This document shows positions 1-12,051 of a DNA stretch of 64,000 bases, in pieces. How positions within the stretch are numbered: position 1 is the first letter of the stretch; each line of letters begins with the position of its first letter. Source of the DNA: Avena insularis (Eukaryota > Streptophyta > Magnoliopsida > Poales > Poaceae); the NCBI GenBank assembly GCA_023614405.1, contig CM042694.1, forward strand, positions 93,975,285 through 94,039,284, in the 5' to 3' direction. The notes under the pieces were generated by a model. It made no database searches, was not told where the DNA came from, and worked only from the letters and a program-made list of their open reading frames with translations. A program made the position numbers and the translations under genes.

Positions 1-1655
1 TTTTAGAAAACACTGGGGACTTTTCTCACTCAGGTCAGAGCTACACACCGCTAATGACGAGTGGGGACAGGAGTTCTGCGGGTCCACTTTGCTCGCGGTC
101 AGAGAGGCGGCGACACGTGGCGGAGACGAGGGCCACGGTTGGAGAACCAAAAAGGAGGAGGGGCCTAATTCGAAAAGGTTCTGGGATGGACGGATCTGAA
201 CTCTAATTGCGCGAAAAACTGCTAGCTCGATCCAATCTTCGGATGACGATGTCGAAAGAACCACTGAGAATCTCACGATGCCGTCAAAACCAAAATTGTC
301 GAGGAGATTACGGTCTTCGATTTATGTTTAGGAACTGTCGCCGGAAAAAGTGTCGAGCGCCAGCAAATCAAAGGAGAATAGAGTGCGTTTTAGACGATCC
401 CAGACTGGCAGCGAAAATTCAGAAAATGCAGGTTCATGATGTCTTTTACGGATGATTTCCGAGAGCTGTGGATGTCCGATCGAGTCATGGTTGAACTCTT
501 TAGAGAGAGGGAAGCATCCTCTCTGCAGGGGTGTGAAGGTCCTCGCCAGGGTTGGTCGGAGTGAGCTGGAAGACTAGTTGGAACATGGGGTGCGCTGCTA
601 CTACTGCTGCGCCAAAGTATGCATATGCGGTGGCGACTGACACGATGCAGCGACAAGTGAGCGACGCGGCGGCTACAAAGAGGGTGCTGCGGTAAAGAGG
701 GGGAGGTGGAGCTCACCGAGACGGTGCTGGTGACGGTGGTGCATGGCCGGAGAAGGGCAAGGGTGGCGGCACGGCGAGGAGGACATCCGCCACAGTGAGC
801 TTGAGGGCGCACAGGGGCAGCGGCGGCCCCAGCGAGGTACATGGATTCTTCTCCTTGATCCCTGACGTTGACGAGAGAGGACGATGCAGCGGTGTTCTAG
901 GCGGCGACGCCATGGCTCAGGATCGCCTGCTTCCAGTGGCTAGCGAGGAGCTAGACAGGGTGGCCATGGTGGCGAGGCTGCTTTTGCTTGTAGAAGAAAA
1001 GGAGGGTTTCCATCTGGGCAGTTGGAGGTCTAGAGAAGATGGGGTTCTCGAACTGGGGTGGAAGAGATGGCGTGCTAGGGTGGGGCTTCTCGCTCGTTTA
1101 TGCCGAAAGGAGAGAGAGCACGCGTGAGGCGTGAGTGCTGTCGATCACGTGCGGGAGGCCAGGAAGAGGAACATGGTCAGATCGGTGGGCACCAGGGTCA
1201 TGGAAGGATAAAAGATGGTATTTCTACTCACATGGCATGCCAAGGTGGTCATGCATGCTTTCATAGTTGATATTGCGAAAACAATATAGCATCATGTATG
1301 GAAGCATGTGGAATAAAAAAGGATCCACCCAAAATGATATGAGCTAGAGTTAAAGTGCCAAAAGAAATGCAATAACTCATACATAATTAGGATGGTGGAA
1401 TTTAAATAGAGCCAAAGAAAGGTGGTGGAGTTTGAAAGATATGCCCCCAACTCAACTTGGGCATCAAGCAATGTATAAAGAACCAACTACAATTTATCAA
1501 GAGGCAAATACAATTAATAAAATGCATATGGAATAAGAACCAAACAAAGGGGGTTTTATATGATGCTCAAATGCAAGGTGGCATGGTGACATGTGCATGA
1601 TATAATGATGATGCAACTAATTATATGTAGGAAGTAGCATTATATAGACTAGGAT
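1..1655. other. Unassigned repeat-like DNA, GC-rich then AT-rich
   Basis: No coding region can be supported here. Positions about 460-1,215 are GC-rich and about 1,217-1,655 are AT-rich. Read on the minus strand this gives an AT-rich stretch followed by a GC-rich stretch, which resembles the U3-to-leader layout of the gypsy LTRs elsewhere in the window. I find no TATA box, LTR terminus or domain to confirm that. The short ORFs on both strands look like chance products of GC-rich sequence. It could be an LTR fragment or ordinary decayed intergenic DNA. Confidence 0.3.
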
Positions 1656-1659
1656 ATTA

Positions 1660-1945
1660 GCATTACAATTGTTAGACAATTGGGATGAGAAGATACTCAA
1701 GGGCCCACTCGGAGGAGTTATATCCAATAGCTGCACAACCTGTGATTTGATCACGGGGATATCACTTGTCGGAACGAGTCAAGTAGCATTGTTCAGTAAC
1801 GAGATTGAACACGACATGGTGATGTCATTGATCAGATCTCGGGCAATGCAAGTATCGAGTGACAAAGGAAATAAGACACGACTGTCCCGGTTCAAACAAC
1901 AAAAGATCTTCGTGGAACACACAGGGGTCGACATCAACTCCGACG
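1660..1945 (+). mobile_element. Ty1-copia (Angela/BARE-like) LTR fragment, left part
   Basis: The run from ACTCAAGGGCCCACTCGG through AACGAGATTGAAC and ATCTCGGGCAATGCAAG to GATCTTCGTGGAACACACAG follows, in order, the middle of the BARE/Angela-type LTR. The same blocks occur in reverse complement in the LTRs at 13,333 and 49,615. The 5' end of the LTR is missing. Similarity stops at about 1,945 inside a gypsy LTR-like insert and resumes near 4,235, so this is one LTR in two pieces. Exact edges are uncertain by some tens of bases. Confidence 0.6.
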
Positions 1946-4234
1946 AGTTTTCCCGGTAGGTACAGACCGCCCCTCGCCTTCCCGTTCATGCTCACTACTC
2001 TGCCTTGACCCTGTGAACCTAACCGTGTCATTATCTTGCCTTGGGGTGATTCACAGTGACGTCCCCGACGACCACCCGACGCAGCCGCCGCCCACAGCAG
2101 CTCCGGCGAGCAATCGCAACCTTGTCCGAGCGCCCCTTGACCAACCGCAAGTACGACGAGCTTCGCCGTGACCTCCTGAGCCCGGTGAGCTACTCCTCGA
2201 TCTCACTTACCTCCTGCATCGTCGGCAACGTCGTCGACGATCGATTCGCCGGCCCACCAGCCTTGCCGCCATTATCTGTGGCGGCATTAGTAGCCGTTAG
2301 ATGCGCATCGTGGCGCTAGGATAGATCCATAACTCAAGCGATGCAGCGATCTGAGCCGCACCTGCTCCTTTAGATCCAGCGGTCTGTATCGCTCGATCCA
2401 GACGAACCGGTACGGGCGAATAAAAACATGACGCGTGGCTAGGAGCTGATCTGAAAATAGAATTTAAAACAGATTTTGATCCAGATTTCAAATGCCTATA
2501 TCTTTTGAATCCCACGTTAGAATTTTGCAAACTTTATACCGTTGGATTCAGAAAAACAAGACCTTTCTGCCTATCCTTTTTGTTTAGCAAATAGTAGCCA
2601 TTAGATGTGCTAAAATTGCAGAGACTTGTTTGAGGCCTTTTTGAGTATAGATTTAGTTTAGTATTTTGTTTTAGGGTTATTTAAGTTGTCTTGGCTATTT
2701 TGTGACTTGATTAGTTTCTGTATTCATGCACTTGCTTGGTGGAGTTTTCAAAAATCATCACTTGGTAGATTCATGCATGCATGCATTCATAATATTTCTT
2801 GTTTGTATATATTTGTGTGTAATTGTGTGCTACAACTTTGTGTGTAGATTTTGCTAGTGATTGTGATTGTGACGAGTGCTACTCTCCACACTACCAAGGC
2901 AAGTGATATCATCATGAATATTCCATTCCTATATTTTATTTATGCATTAGTAATATTTTTCTAAGTATAGGACTTGCATGGTTATTTGCCAAGAACAAGC
3001 TATGCTTTGGGAAAACCTATTAGGTGAAGCCTTAGTGAAAATTTCCTAAGTCCAGATTCCTATTACTATCATGCTTAGCCTAGCTACTAGAAAACAAGGG
3101 TGGTTTATATATTCACTATGGAAAAATTTCTAAGTCTAAGGACTTATGTTTTTGTAAAATAAAACAACTAAGTTAATGAACCACCTGGGTGGAATGGAAG
3201 GAATGGTTTATGTTGAGTGGTTCACAAGGCCATGGATTGGCTTGTGTATCTCACTTGTGGATGGCCACCCAGGAAACAAAGAGATTTGAGATGTCTAATG
3301 TTGAGAGGCTTCAAGTGCAACCACTTGGCATTATGGGCTCTGCCATGATCTTAGGATGCTGGAACTTAGCCTTTTGGACAGTGGGTGGTAGATGGGATGA
3401 TAGGTTGGAACGCGTCCATTTGACTAAGGAAAGGCTCTTGAAGGATCATCCTTGGGAAACCAAGGCTTGTGGGAAAGTGCACCACCTCTGCAGAGTGTAA
3501 AACCTAAGTACTTAGCCATGTCCCCGTAAAGGACAATTTGAGCATCAAGACATGGAAACTTCAAGAATCTCATCACTCCAATTTCTAAATAAAACTTGTG
3601 GGTGAACAAAGGGATAAAAGGATCTTCAGTCATTGATTGCTAGATGCCCTGAGTGGATCTAGAGTCTTTGTTTGATAGATGCCTTGGGTGTTTTTGCCAA
3701 GTAAATCTTCAGTCCTTGATTAGTAGATGCCTTGAGTGGATCTTCAGTCTTGGATTGGAAGATGTCTTGGAAAGTTTTTGCCAAACAAAAACTTAGTATT
3801 TTCAAAAGTTAAGGAAAAATCTATTTTGAGCAATGCAAGCCTAAACTCCACCAGCCAAAAGCATATAGTATTATAGTCCACTTATATTATACTAAGGTAT
3901 CACTTGCCAATACTATTCCAAAGTATTGACCCTTGTGGCTGTAACTTATGATGTTGCAGGTTACTCTGATGATGATTAGGAGTCATGAGTCTACACTCAA
4001 CATGCTTGCCTGTGGCACATGAAGATGAAGACTTATGTTTATTTACTTATTCCATAAACTCTTGTACTAGGCCTTTGGCCATGAGTTGTAAAGACTATGT
4101 TTTATCTCTGGAATGACTGTAATAAACGACCTTTGTATTTGTGTACTTCATCTTAAACTGTGGATGCTAGCAATGATCCAGGGACTAGCATTGCAATCAC
4201 AGGGATCTTTTCCTTTAATAAGGAGGGATCTTGT
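1946..4234 (+). mobile_element. Ty3-gypsy chromovirus-type LTR fragment inserted in the copia LTR
   Basis: The order of blocks matches the long LTR at 51,745-55,652. There is a GC-rich leader with a CGTCGACGATCGATTC-like block near 2,230, then TAGCCGTTAGATG near 2,290. AT-rich sequence containing CCGTTGGATTCAG follows near 2,540, then CACTACCAAGGCAAGTG near 2,890. The block GGGAAAGTGCACCACCTCTG near 3,470 parallels GTGAAAGTGTACCACCTCTA near 54,995. Neither a TG start nor a CA end is clear, so it is probably truncated. It belongs to a different family from the element at 51,745, and the short ORFs within it are not supported as genes. Confidence 0.5.
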
Positions 4235-5260
4235 CCCTCTGTCGATCATTAGTGCGGGAGTGTCCCGACCATGTCTGGAGCGTTCCTGAACCGTGTGGTA
4301 TCACGCTTAAGGGCTTGATGATGCTTAGAGAGTGTTTATAGGATCGGTAGAATCACCGAAGAATAGTAGAGAGAAAAACCGGAAAGGTTTCGGTAAGTCC
4401 GGAGGTTGTCCGAAGTGGAGGTGGAAGGTGTTCCATAGCCACGGAGGTTGAATAATATGTGAATGAATGTTAAATGTTGATTTAATCATTTATTCATAAT
4501 TATTTAATAAATAGAAAATTAATTTAAATGGTCAAAGGCTTAATGGGCCAATTTCTGGAGGGAGAGGGCCTATTAGGGAAAGGAGAGAGGGAGAAGGGGC
4601 CAAGGGGGTGGCCGGCGGCCTAGTGGGCCAGCCTCTGCTGGGCCCATGGGGGTGGCCGGCGGTGCCACCCCTCCCCCTCCTCTCCTTTAGTCCCACCCTG
4701 GGACTTTGAGGGAGGTAGTACCTCCCTTCCCCCTATAAATAGTGGGGGTATTTGGCCAAATAAAAAATACACCAATAATCAATAAAAGTCTTCTCACTTT
4801 TGGGAGGACCTCTAGTTGATATTTTCTCTCTCCTCCTCTCTCTCACGTGACCGTGGTCCCAAGTCAGGACTGAGCGAACGAGAAACATCTTCACCGCAGA
4901 GCGCCGTCGCGCTGTGAGATTCGGATCTGAGAGCTCTACTTCCGCAACTGCTGCTGGATCGGGGAAGCGGGAGTCATTGTCAGGCACCGGACGTGTGTAA
5001 CTCCCCGTGAGTTGTCACACTTGAGGCACTCAAGTCGTTGGATCCAAGGAGCGCAAGGACTTCATCACGACCTTGAGGTCGACTTTGGCTCGTCTACATC
5101 AACCACGCTCTCCTGAGCGTTGACAACGCTTAGGAGTCTTCAAGGATAAGTTCACGAAAAGCCCCTCCCATTACTGTATTACTAATAGATAGGTCCTGGC
5201 AGCTTCAGGTTCAGGGGCGTAGAGTTAAATTTATTGTTTTCATACGCGAAACCCCAACAG
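4235..5260 (+). mobile_element. Ty1-copia LTR fragment, right part ending in CA
   Basis: This continues the copia LTR begun near 1,660. Around 4,240-4,320 the blocks TCGATCATTAGTGCGGG, GACCATGTCTGGAGCG and CTGAACCGTGTGGTATCACG follow in the order expected for this LTR class. A GC-rich pre-promoter, a TATA box and a leader come next. The LTR finishes with ACGCGAAACCCCAACA, a proper CA terminus, at 5,260. No primer-binding site follows, so no internal region is attached. It is either a truncated solo LTR or the end of a deleted element. Confidence 0.65.
4731..4741 (+). promoter_or_regulatory. TATA box of the plus-strand copia LTR
   Basis: CCCTATAAATAG lies after a GC-rich, GGCC-containing stretch and ahead of a pyrimidine-rich leader, where copia LTRs carry their core promoter. 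It would direct plus-strand transcription toward 5,260. Confidence 0.55.
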
Positions 5261-5815
5261 GCGCATGTGCCTCTAGGGCTCCATGGGCCAGCCGGCCAGG
5301 GGAGCCCCACCCCGTACAGTTTCCCTCATGGGCCCTTTTTTCCTAGGAATTTGGCCCATTAGTAGGATACCTTTTAAAATTAGATTTTAATATTAATTAC
5401 ATTAATTAATATGTAAATACATATTACAAAATCCGATTTGACCCGAAACACCTTTGGGTTCCCTTTCGATTTCCTCCGAATGACTTCGAAAATTTCTGGA
5501 ACAATTTCGGTTCTCTCACGAAACTTTTCATGTTTCCTTTCTCTGAACAACTTCGGATCTCTCTTTCATCTGGTGATTCCAACTTACGAAGGATATCTAG
5601 CTCATCGCACCCTTAAGCGTATTTCCCCATGGCTCGGGAATGGCACAGATATGATCCCATTAATGATCAATAGCGGGACTGGGATGCCCATAATGACCCC
5701 TGTGCATTCCATCATGAAAATGTCGTTTGAACCGTAGAACATCGAGTCCAATTCTTTTTTTTAGATACGACTTGTCCGAGATCCGATCATTGGTATTGCA
5801 TACCTCGTTCAATCT
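5261..5815 (-). mobile_element. Ty1-copia LTR fragment, minus strand, truncated at both ends
   Basis: CCCGAAACACC, CCCTTAAGCGTAT, GATCAATAGCGGGACTGGG and CGATCATTGGTATTGCATACC match in order the plus-strand blocks of the LTR at 13,333 (ACCCGAAACAA, CCCTTAAGTG, GATCAATAATTAGAAGCGGG, CGATCATCGGTATCTCC). It is therefore a minus-strand copia LTR in the opposite orientation to its left neighbour. The left edge abuts the CA end of the plus-strand LTR. The right edge breaks in the middle of the LTR at the TG of the next gypsy LTR. Confidence 0.6.
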
Positions 5816-6537
5816 TGTAACGACCCGAATCAGTAGGATTCGAAGTCTCTCTATTTTCAGTGCTATCCCCGGATCAAAGCTAGCACACACAGTAACAAAA
5901 TGAAATACCAAGATAAACATACATCATTTTATTACTCGTCAAGATCCAGAGTTTACATAAAACAATTTGCACAACATAGTGGTTGGCTCACTTAGTGGAA
6001 ACATAATCGATAATCTTGGACACCATCAACGCCATAGGGCTTGTTGAGTATAGGCCCATGATCCTAGTCGTCCTCACTCGTCATCAGATCACCCTACAAC
6101 ATAACGTTGCAGCCAACAAAGTTGGTCAATACATTGAATGTATTGGCAAGTTACACGAGTTACAAAGGTGGTATATATGTACATGCAAGGGGTATCGAAG
6201 AAAGGCTGAGGGTTCTTTTACGTAAAGCCAATTCTGTTTGCATAAAAACGTTTCAAAGACTTTGTTTATTTTTTGTATACTTTCAAAACAAAATAATATA
6301 GGGGTAGAACACAAGGAATCCACCTGGGTTCACCAACCTATTCCCATCCCAAATACGGCTAAACTGACTCCAGAGCCACTCTCTGGGTAAAGTTAGCATG
6401 CTATTTTTCTTATACAACAATCCTTCAAACACTCTCTGGATGAAGGTAGTGTAACAAAAACATTTTCGAGAAGGTTTTGAAAACAGGGGAGATCCTTCAT
6501 CGTCTTCAAGTCTTCACTCTGCAGAGCTAGTACTTCA

Positions 6538-6790
6538 ATCGGGTGCAATTGCTAAGTGTGCAAGACCCCCGTTGGGCGCAATCACTAAGCATGCAAGTCT
6601 CCAACAAACACCACAGTTGAGCACAGTCGCTTACTGTGCAAGACCCCTGTCGGACGCAATCACTGAACGTGCAAGTCGTCAAACGGGTGCAATCCTTGTA
6701 GACATTTGCATCAACTTGGCTACTAGTCAGGCGCATTCACTGAGTGTGCAAGACCTCCGTAGGGCGCAATCACTAAGTGTGCATGTCCCT
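6538..6790. repeat. Degenerate tandem repeat inside the gypsy LTR
   Basis: About six imperfect copies of a unit containing GGCGCAATCACTAAGTGTGCAAG occur at irregular spacing of roughly 35-45 bases. Examples lie near 6,540, 6,574, 6,650, 6,730 and 6,754. The copies differ by substitutions and small indels, so the array is old. It sits within the transcribed part of the minus-strand LTR. Confidence 0.6.
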
Positions 6791-8507
6791 AGACCGCCCA
6801 TAATAAGTATTTTGACAAGTTTTTATTTTCAAAATATTTCACAACACTGCCCCAGAATGGGTGCATGTCAATTTTCATAAAAGATTTGATTTTCTTTGGA
6901 ACCCCATATCCCACGTCTACCAAGCAATTGACTAAGCACTCAATAGTATACGCAATTAAAGGCTACATATAACATGGTAAGGAACCTATGGCTATCTAAT
7001 AGGATAAAACTTAACTTTCCCTACACATGCATTTCTATAAAATACTTTAAAACATGCATATATGAAAATAGTAGGACAAAATTATGTGTAACTTGCCTTT
7101 TAGATAGAAGAAACCAATAACATCTCTCAATAATTTACCCTCGATAATATATATCCTTAATAACTTATCCACAATAATATATATCCTCGTCACTCCCCGT
7201 GAAATCTATCACAACAAGAATAAATACAAGGACATAGATAAGGATACACACGCAAGCATAACTTTTCAAAAAAATATGAAAAATCAACAAACATGGCAAC
7301 AAGCATAAAAATCCAAATAACAAATCACTTATATGGTAGCAACCATAAAACATTACAAACCGTAGGGTCGGTGAAACCATATTAGACTATAATAAAACTA
7401 GACTTTTTTAACAAGTTAAATAAACTAGATTATTAAATTAGGAGAGAACAAATTTTAATAGTACCGATAGATCGATAAATTTATATTATTCATTTTACGG
7501 ACGAAATCAACTCAAAAATATATTTTATGGGATTTAAATATAACCAAATTACTTTAATATTTTACTTCAGCGTAGACTAATTCTAAACTAGCCAAAAGAT
7601 GAAAATAAGGGTCGTTGCATTCTACTCATGCCAAGGTTTTCAGAGATATCCTATTTAAAATTTCCGGACAAACATAACTTGTGTGATGAATTTCTAATGT
7701 TTCACATCCATTCGGTCCAAAATAGAAATCTGCTGGAGAAAAAGAAAAGAGAGGCGAAACATGCACATATATCCACCGGTCAAAATACGATGAAAGTCAA
7801 CTAGTAATTGTTAACATAGACCACGATCATTTGATATGCACTATTTTCTGATCATCAGTGCTCGCTCAAGTTGAACATTGTTAAGTAGACTACACAGTAC
7901 TGATCAATTTGGGTCGCATCATCATAAGGTTGGTTGTATGATATGCGGTAACGCGCCATGGCGTGCAATCGAGATAAAAGTTTGCCTCTAATAAAACATT
8001 GGTTCTATCTTCACGATGCAGGATCAAAATGATACATAGGGTTGGGTAGTATATACCGTATTGGCTCAGGCTTGCTAGCCACGGAGAGGACGGCGGCGCG
8101 GTTCGGACGGAGGAGGAGTCTACGATGTACTCGTCCCAGGAGACTACGGAGTAGCAGAAGGTATTCCTGGCGTCAGATCGAAGTCGTGGTCCTCGTCTAT
8201 CCTTAGCGATGCTCCAGTGCTCCACGAGATGGCAGTGTCCGGTTGGAGGAATGCGAGTGGCGGTCGTCGTCGTCGGTGGCCTCCGTCTGTGCAACCGATC
8301 GATTAAAAAGCTTAGGGAGATGCACTTAGGCAAAACAAAACGAAGAGAAAAGAACGAGGGCCTGTGTCCCTACGTGAACCTCACCACGGTCGTCGGACCT
8401 AGTGGCGTCAGCGATCCTCGTCGAACGATTCCTCACACTAGAGCGGCAGTGCTTGGACGCTATTTGGTGGAGAGGTGAAATTGAAGCGAGGGGAGGCTCA
8501 GGATCTG

Positions 8508-8518
8508 ATTATATAGAG
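8508..8518 (-). promoter_or_regulatory. TATA box of the minus-strand gypsy LTR
   Basis: The minus strand reads CTCTATATAATC. A GC-rich leader lies downstream on the minus strand and a less GC-rich U3 upstream, the arrangement seen in the 51,745 LTR. Confidence 0.45.
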
Positions 8519-9210
8519 GAGATGGGACAGTCGAGGGCGTCTGGAGATGAAAGGATCGTGTCCTGGTTCAGTTTGTATGTTTCGACCATGATGTCCACTA
8601 GTGGTGTTTTTAGAAGGCAATGAATCGGGGATTTAATTCTCAGAATGGAACCGTGACTAAGTAGGGAATAAATTCCGTGTTTAAAACGAAGGTAAAGAGT
8701 CACTACCATGAGTGGAATTTGAAGGGAAAAGGTTCTGCCATGGTTCTCTGTTTGTTCTCTTCAGTCTGAATGTCTGATGGAAGTTGAAGACGATGGATTC
8801 AGTTCGGTTCTGGTCGATGGTTCTACTTGGGCCCGGAAGGAGCGGCCCAACAAGCAAAATAAATGAATTGAGAAATACAAATATAAGGAGAGTTGGGCTG
8901 AACTGGGCCTCTCTTTTGGTCTGTTTGACCCTTTTTTTTTCTTTGTCTCCCTTCTCTATTTTCTATTTCCAGGATTTAGTTGAATTTATAAGTATTTAAA
9001 CTTACCCAACAAGTCCAGAGAAATACAAATAAAACTAATCTTTACTATTAAAAGAAAGTTGGTAATCTTAGGTCGCCCTCAAACATCAAACATTGGAGCA
9101 CTCTAGACCGTCAAATTTACATCCGATGGTTGGCTTAGCTAATTACATTCTCTGCCACCGATGAGTGCACAACCTGATTCAGACTTGAGAATACCCCATC
9201 GAAAAAAGAA

Positions 9211-9651
9211 TCAACGCCGTGACCCATCTCGTCCCCAACATGCCTTCGACGGAGCCCTAGCATAGCACAAGATCCCGCTGCCGCTGCCTTTCCGTATCGC
9301 CCTGCCTCCCGCCCCTGCCTCGACCGCCTTCCGCCGCATATCTGTGGGGCACCTCCAAGCTGGAAAACCTCCTCCTTCCGGAGCGCCTCCAGCCAGACGT
9401 GGTCTCATATCGCCGCCGTCGTCCTTTCCCAGCGCGTCGAGGAGGCGCTGCCGCAGCAGAGCCATGTAATCTGTGGGACACCTCCAAGCTGGAAAACCTC
9501 CTCCTTCCGGAGCGCCTCCAGCCAGACGTGGTCTCAGATCGCCGCCGTCGTCCTTTCCCAGCGCGTCGAGGAGGCGCTGCCGCAGCAGAGTTGTGTAATT
9601 GGGCGTAGGAGTGTACGTATTTGTATAAGTTTCCGCAGCAGCGCAAGTCAC
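9211..9651 (-). pseudogene. Captured exon-like segment of unknown gene, with in-frame tandem duplication
   Basis: Open reading frames exist on both strands because a 129-base unit (43 codons) is duplicated in tandem. The minus-strand reading gives two near-identical 43-residue repeats containing LLRQRLLDALGKDDGGD. The plus strand is also open through the repeat. I do not recognise the protein and cannot tell which strand was coding in the donor gene. Its position inside a Helitron suggests a captured exon fragment rather than a functional gene, and there is no credible start context or downstream domain. Confidence 0.3.
9340..9597. repeat. 129-bp tandem duplication, two copies
   Basis: Unit 1 runs 9,340-9,468 and unit 2 9,469-9,597. 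Both begin ATCTGTGGG and end in GCCGCAGCAGAG plus a short variable tail. They differ at only a few bases, such as GGGGCACC/GGGACACC and CTCATATCG/CTCAGATCG, so the duplication is fairly recent compared with the surrounding elements. Confidence 0.85.
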
Positions 9652-11744
9652 GCTTCGGGCTTAGCGGCGAAAGGCGGCTACACGATGATGATCTTGATCT
9701 TATCAACAATCAAGAAGGAATGTTGCAACGAGGAGGACGGCAATAGGAAGGCATCCATGGAGCAGCTGATGTGAGAGCAGCATGATAGCTCGAGTCTGTT
9801 ACTGCAGGTGGCACTTGCGAAGACGGCGACCTACTCCCAGCCCACCTCCTCTCGTCCTTTTCTGTTGTTCCTTTCGAAGTATGACACAACAACCCAAATC
9901 TTTCACCCCGTACCGCATTGTTCTTAGTGAGTTAATCCTCTGGTACCCCATCCATGTTTGGTTAATTTTGAAGATATCAGCCTCCAATCCTTAATCCTCT
10001 GGTAGTCCATATGTGTTGGTTAATTTTATGGAGAAAGAGAGGAACACAGGAGATACTTGGTTAGTCATCACTCGGTGAGGCTCTCCTTTTCGTTAATGAA
10101 AAGTACATATGGGCAGAGCTCAAGCGATGTTGTTAGTGTCATACAAAATTTCCCTTTTCTAATAATATAATAATATCTCTGTAAGATGTCATGATAGCCA
10201 AAGAATTTATCCAAAGAGAAGAAATGCTTCTGGATCTTTATATCGGAGTAAGTAGAAATTAGGAATCAACATGTCAACTGAGGATAACCCAAGAGCAGTA
10301 AACTTTTTGTTTCGATGGCTGTAGAAAGTTTAGATTTAATTGACCATGCCTCATCTTAATTGTGTAATATATGTGCAGGTCTGTTTTTTCTTATCAGTAT
10401 AATCCCCTACAATATATTGAAGAAGTGGCATTGTCAATGTTCCCGGACAAAATGATTTGATACGTTTTGAGGATATCAAAGTTATGTGCAATTATTGCAT
10501 ACATTCAAGGTATGACCCTTGCTCTTATAGTGGTATCCTCAAAATAGTATAGAAATTTCTCTGTATACTAGATTTTGTTGTAATGATTCTCCTTGTAAGT
10601 ATCAGAGATCTCACGGATGGCCATGTTGTAGAAATTATGACATCTTTTTTTCGCTGATTGAAAAAATATATACAACACCTTAAAATAAAAGAAGTGGAGG
10701 CAACACAAGTGGATTATGGAATGGTATATTTTGTTGTTGTTGCCCACGGCTAAATACATTCTACTGTTGTAGGAGGATAAGGCAAGTCTCTCTGTAGCTT
10801 CTTGGAGGTGCAAAAAAATGGGTTCTTCTGCTAAGATCTCTGTGATTTCATAGCTCATGTTCATCAGGCATCGTTTCTATTTTTCTCCATACTTTGCTAT
10901 TTTCTAATACTATCTAGATTTCTTGCTCTTACAGATCTTTGGAGATCAAGCGGATGATTACCTTATCGGTGTGTTTTTCATATATTTAACTGCACAACGC
11001 TCTCTAACATGTGGGGTTAATTTAGGGTTTCAGCACTTGCAGTTGTAAGTTCAGTTTTAAACAGATGCCACTATCTTGTGTTTGCTTATTCCATGTTCCA
11101 TGGTCACAACAATAGTTGATCCAATTGTATTATTGCTGCTAGCAGAGGACTATGAATATGTTGGCATTAATGTTTGGTGTCTAGGCATATATGATCTGCT
11201 TCTCTTATGCTTTGCAAATGAGTTTCTGCTCATTTTTTTAACAGAGTTTCTGCTCATTTAGCATATGCTATCTAAATGAGTTTTTTCTCCTATGTGGAAA
11301 AGTTATATTTTCACTCTAGGGCTAGGGCCCTTCGGAAAAATAAATTAATATCAGAACCAGCTTATTGTAGGCAGTCATAGAGCCATTCATTATTCAATTT
11401 GCACTCTTTCCATCCAGTGATTTGTTTTACATGTCATGTTATGTTTACACCAAAGCTCTATGCGTTGTCCCGATATATGCCTACCGGAAGACTGCCACGA
11501 AATCAAGACTGCTATGCCTACTGGAAGACTGTCAGGAAATCAATACTGATGGGTCAACTGAGGACAAAAGTACTGAAAACAACAAAGAGAATACAAGATG
11601 AGTCAACTCAGATTGGCACAACTTCCAACATCAATCAAATATTCATTGCACATGTTTATGAATTCTTATGATCATTTGTCATAATTTTAAAGGTTTTATA
11701 TTTTGTTATGGCGCAAGTGGTATGCAGCTACTATCTTTAGACAT

Positions 11745-11800
11745 GTGGGCACGAAAAAAACTTGGGGATTCATGGAAACGCACAGGCATTTAACTATCAA
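11745..11800 (+). repeat. Second, decayed Helitron-type 3' end
   Basis: GAAACGCACAGGCATTTAACTAT resembles the Helitron 3' terminus (GCAACGCACAGGCA..CTAG) found 280 bases downstream at 12,052-12,079. It may be the end of an older Helitron that was bypassed, or a nested copy. The final CTAG has decayed to CTAT. Confidence 0.5.
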
Positions 11801-11955
11801 ATATAGAGAGTAAATATTAGAGAGTCCATGCAAACCAAATCGAGAAGTTTTGTATAGAGTTTGAGAGATAAATTTGCCAATTTAGTTGGATTCGCTGGCC
11901 TCCGCCGGTGCTTTATTCAAGGATAGAATGAAGAAAGGCCAATCTGGTTACGTGG

Positions 11956-11995
11956 GATGACCAATTTGGAGTTGAGATGACCAATTTGGAGTTGA
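11956..11995. repeat. 20-bp perfect tandem duplication
   Basis: GATGACCAATTTGGAGTTGA occurs twice back to back, near the 3' end of the Helitron. Confidence 0.85.
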
Positions 11996-12051
11996 GAATT
12001 CTACGCATAACTACTACAAATAGATCTTGTCATGCCATAGTAAAAATCATT

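Larger units (their letters stand above)
5816..9038 (-). mobile_element. Ty3-gypsy long LTR, minus strand, 3' portion
   Basis: On the minus strand a TATA box near 8,513 is followed by a GC-rich leader, then AT-rich sequence, then a block reading GGGGAGTGACGAGGATATA and AAAGGCAAGTTACAC. The LTR ends with GGGTCGTTACA at 5,816. TATA to end is about 2.7 kb, nearly the same as in the LTR at 51,745, so I read one long chromovirus-type LTR. A Helitron interrupts its U3 at 9,039, and U3 appears to resume at 12,080. The minus-strand ORF at 7,890-8,333 lies in the GC-rich leader and has no recognisable domain. Confidence 0.5.

Noticed and set aside
6538..6790. CRISPR-like array
   Set aside because: The repeat units are degenerate, the spacing is irregular, and the genome is a plant's. 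It is a decayed tandem repeat in an LTR.
7609..7619. GGGTCGTTGCA as the right end of a 1.8-kb LTR starting at 5,816
   Set aside because: It would form a neat inverted pair with TGTAACGACCC at 5,816. However, no target duplication is present, and the TATA box, leader and AT-rich tail expected of the LTR lie beyond it to the right. The longer LTR fits better, though this is not settled.
7890..8333. A 147-codon minus-strand ORF considered as a gene
   Set aside because: It overlaps the GC-rich leader downstream of a TATA box in a gypsy LTR, is low-complexity in part, and has no recognisable domain.
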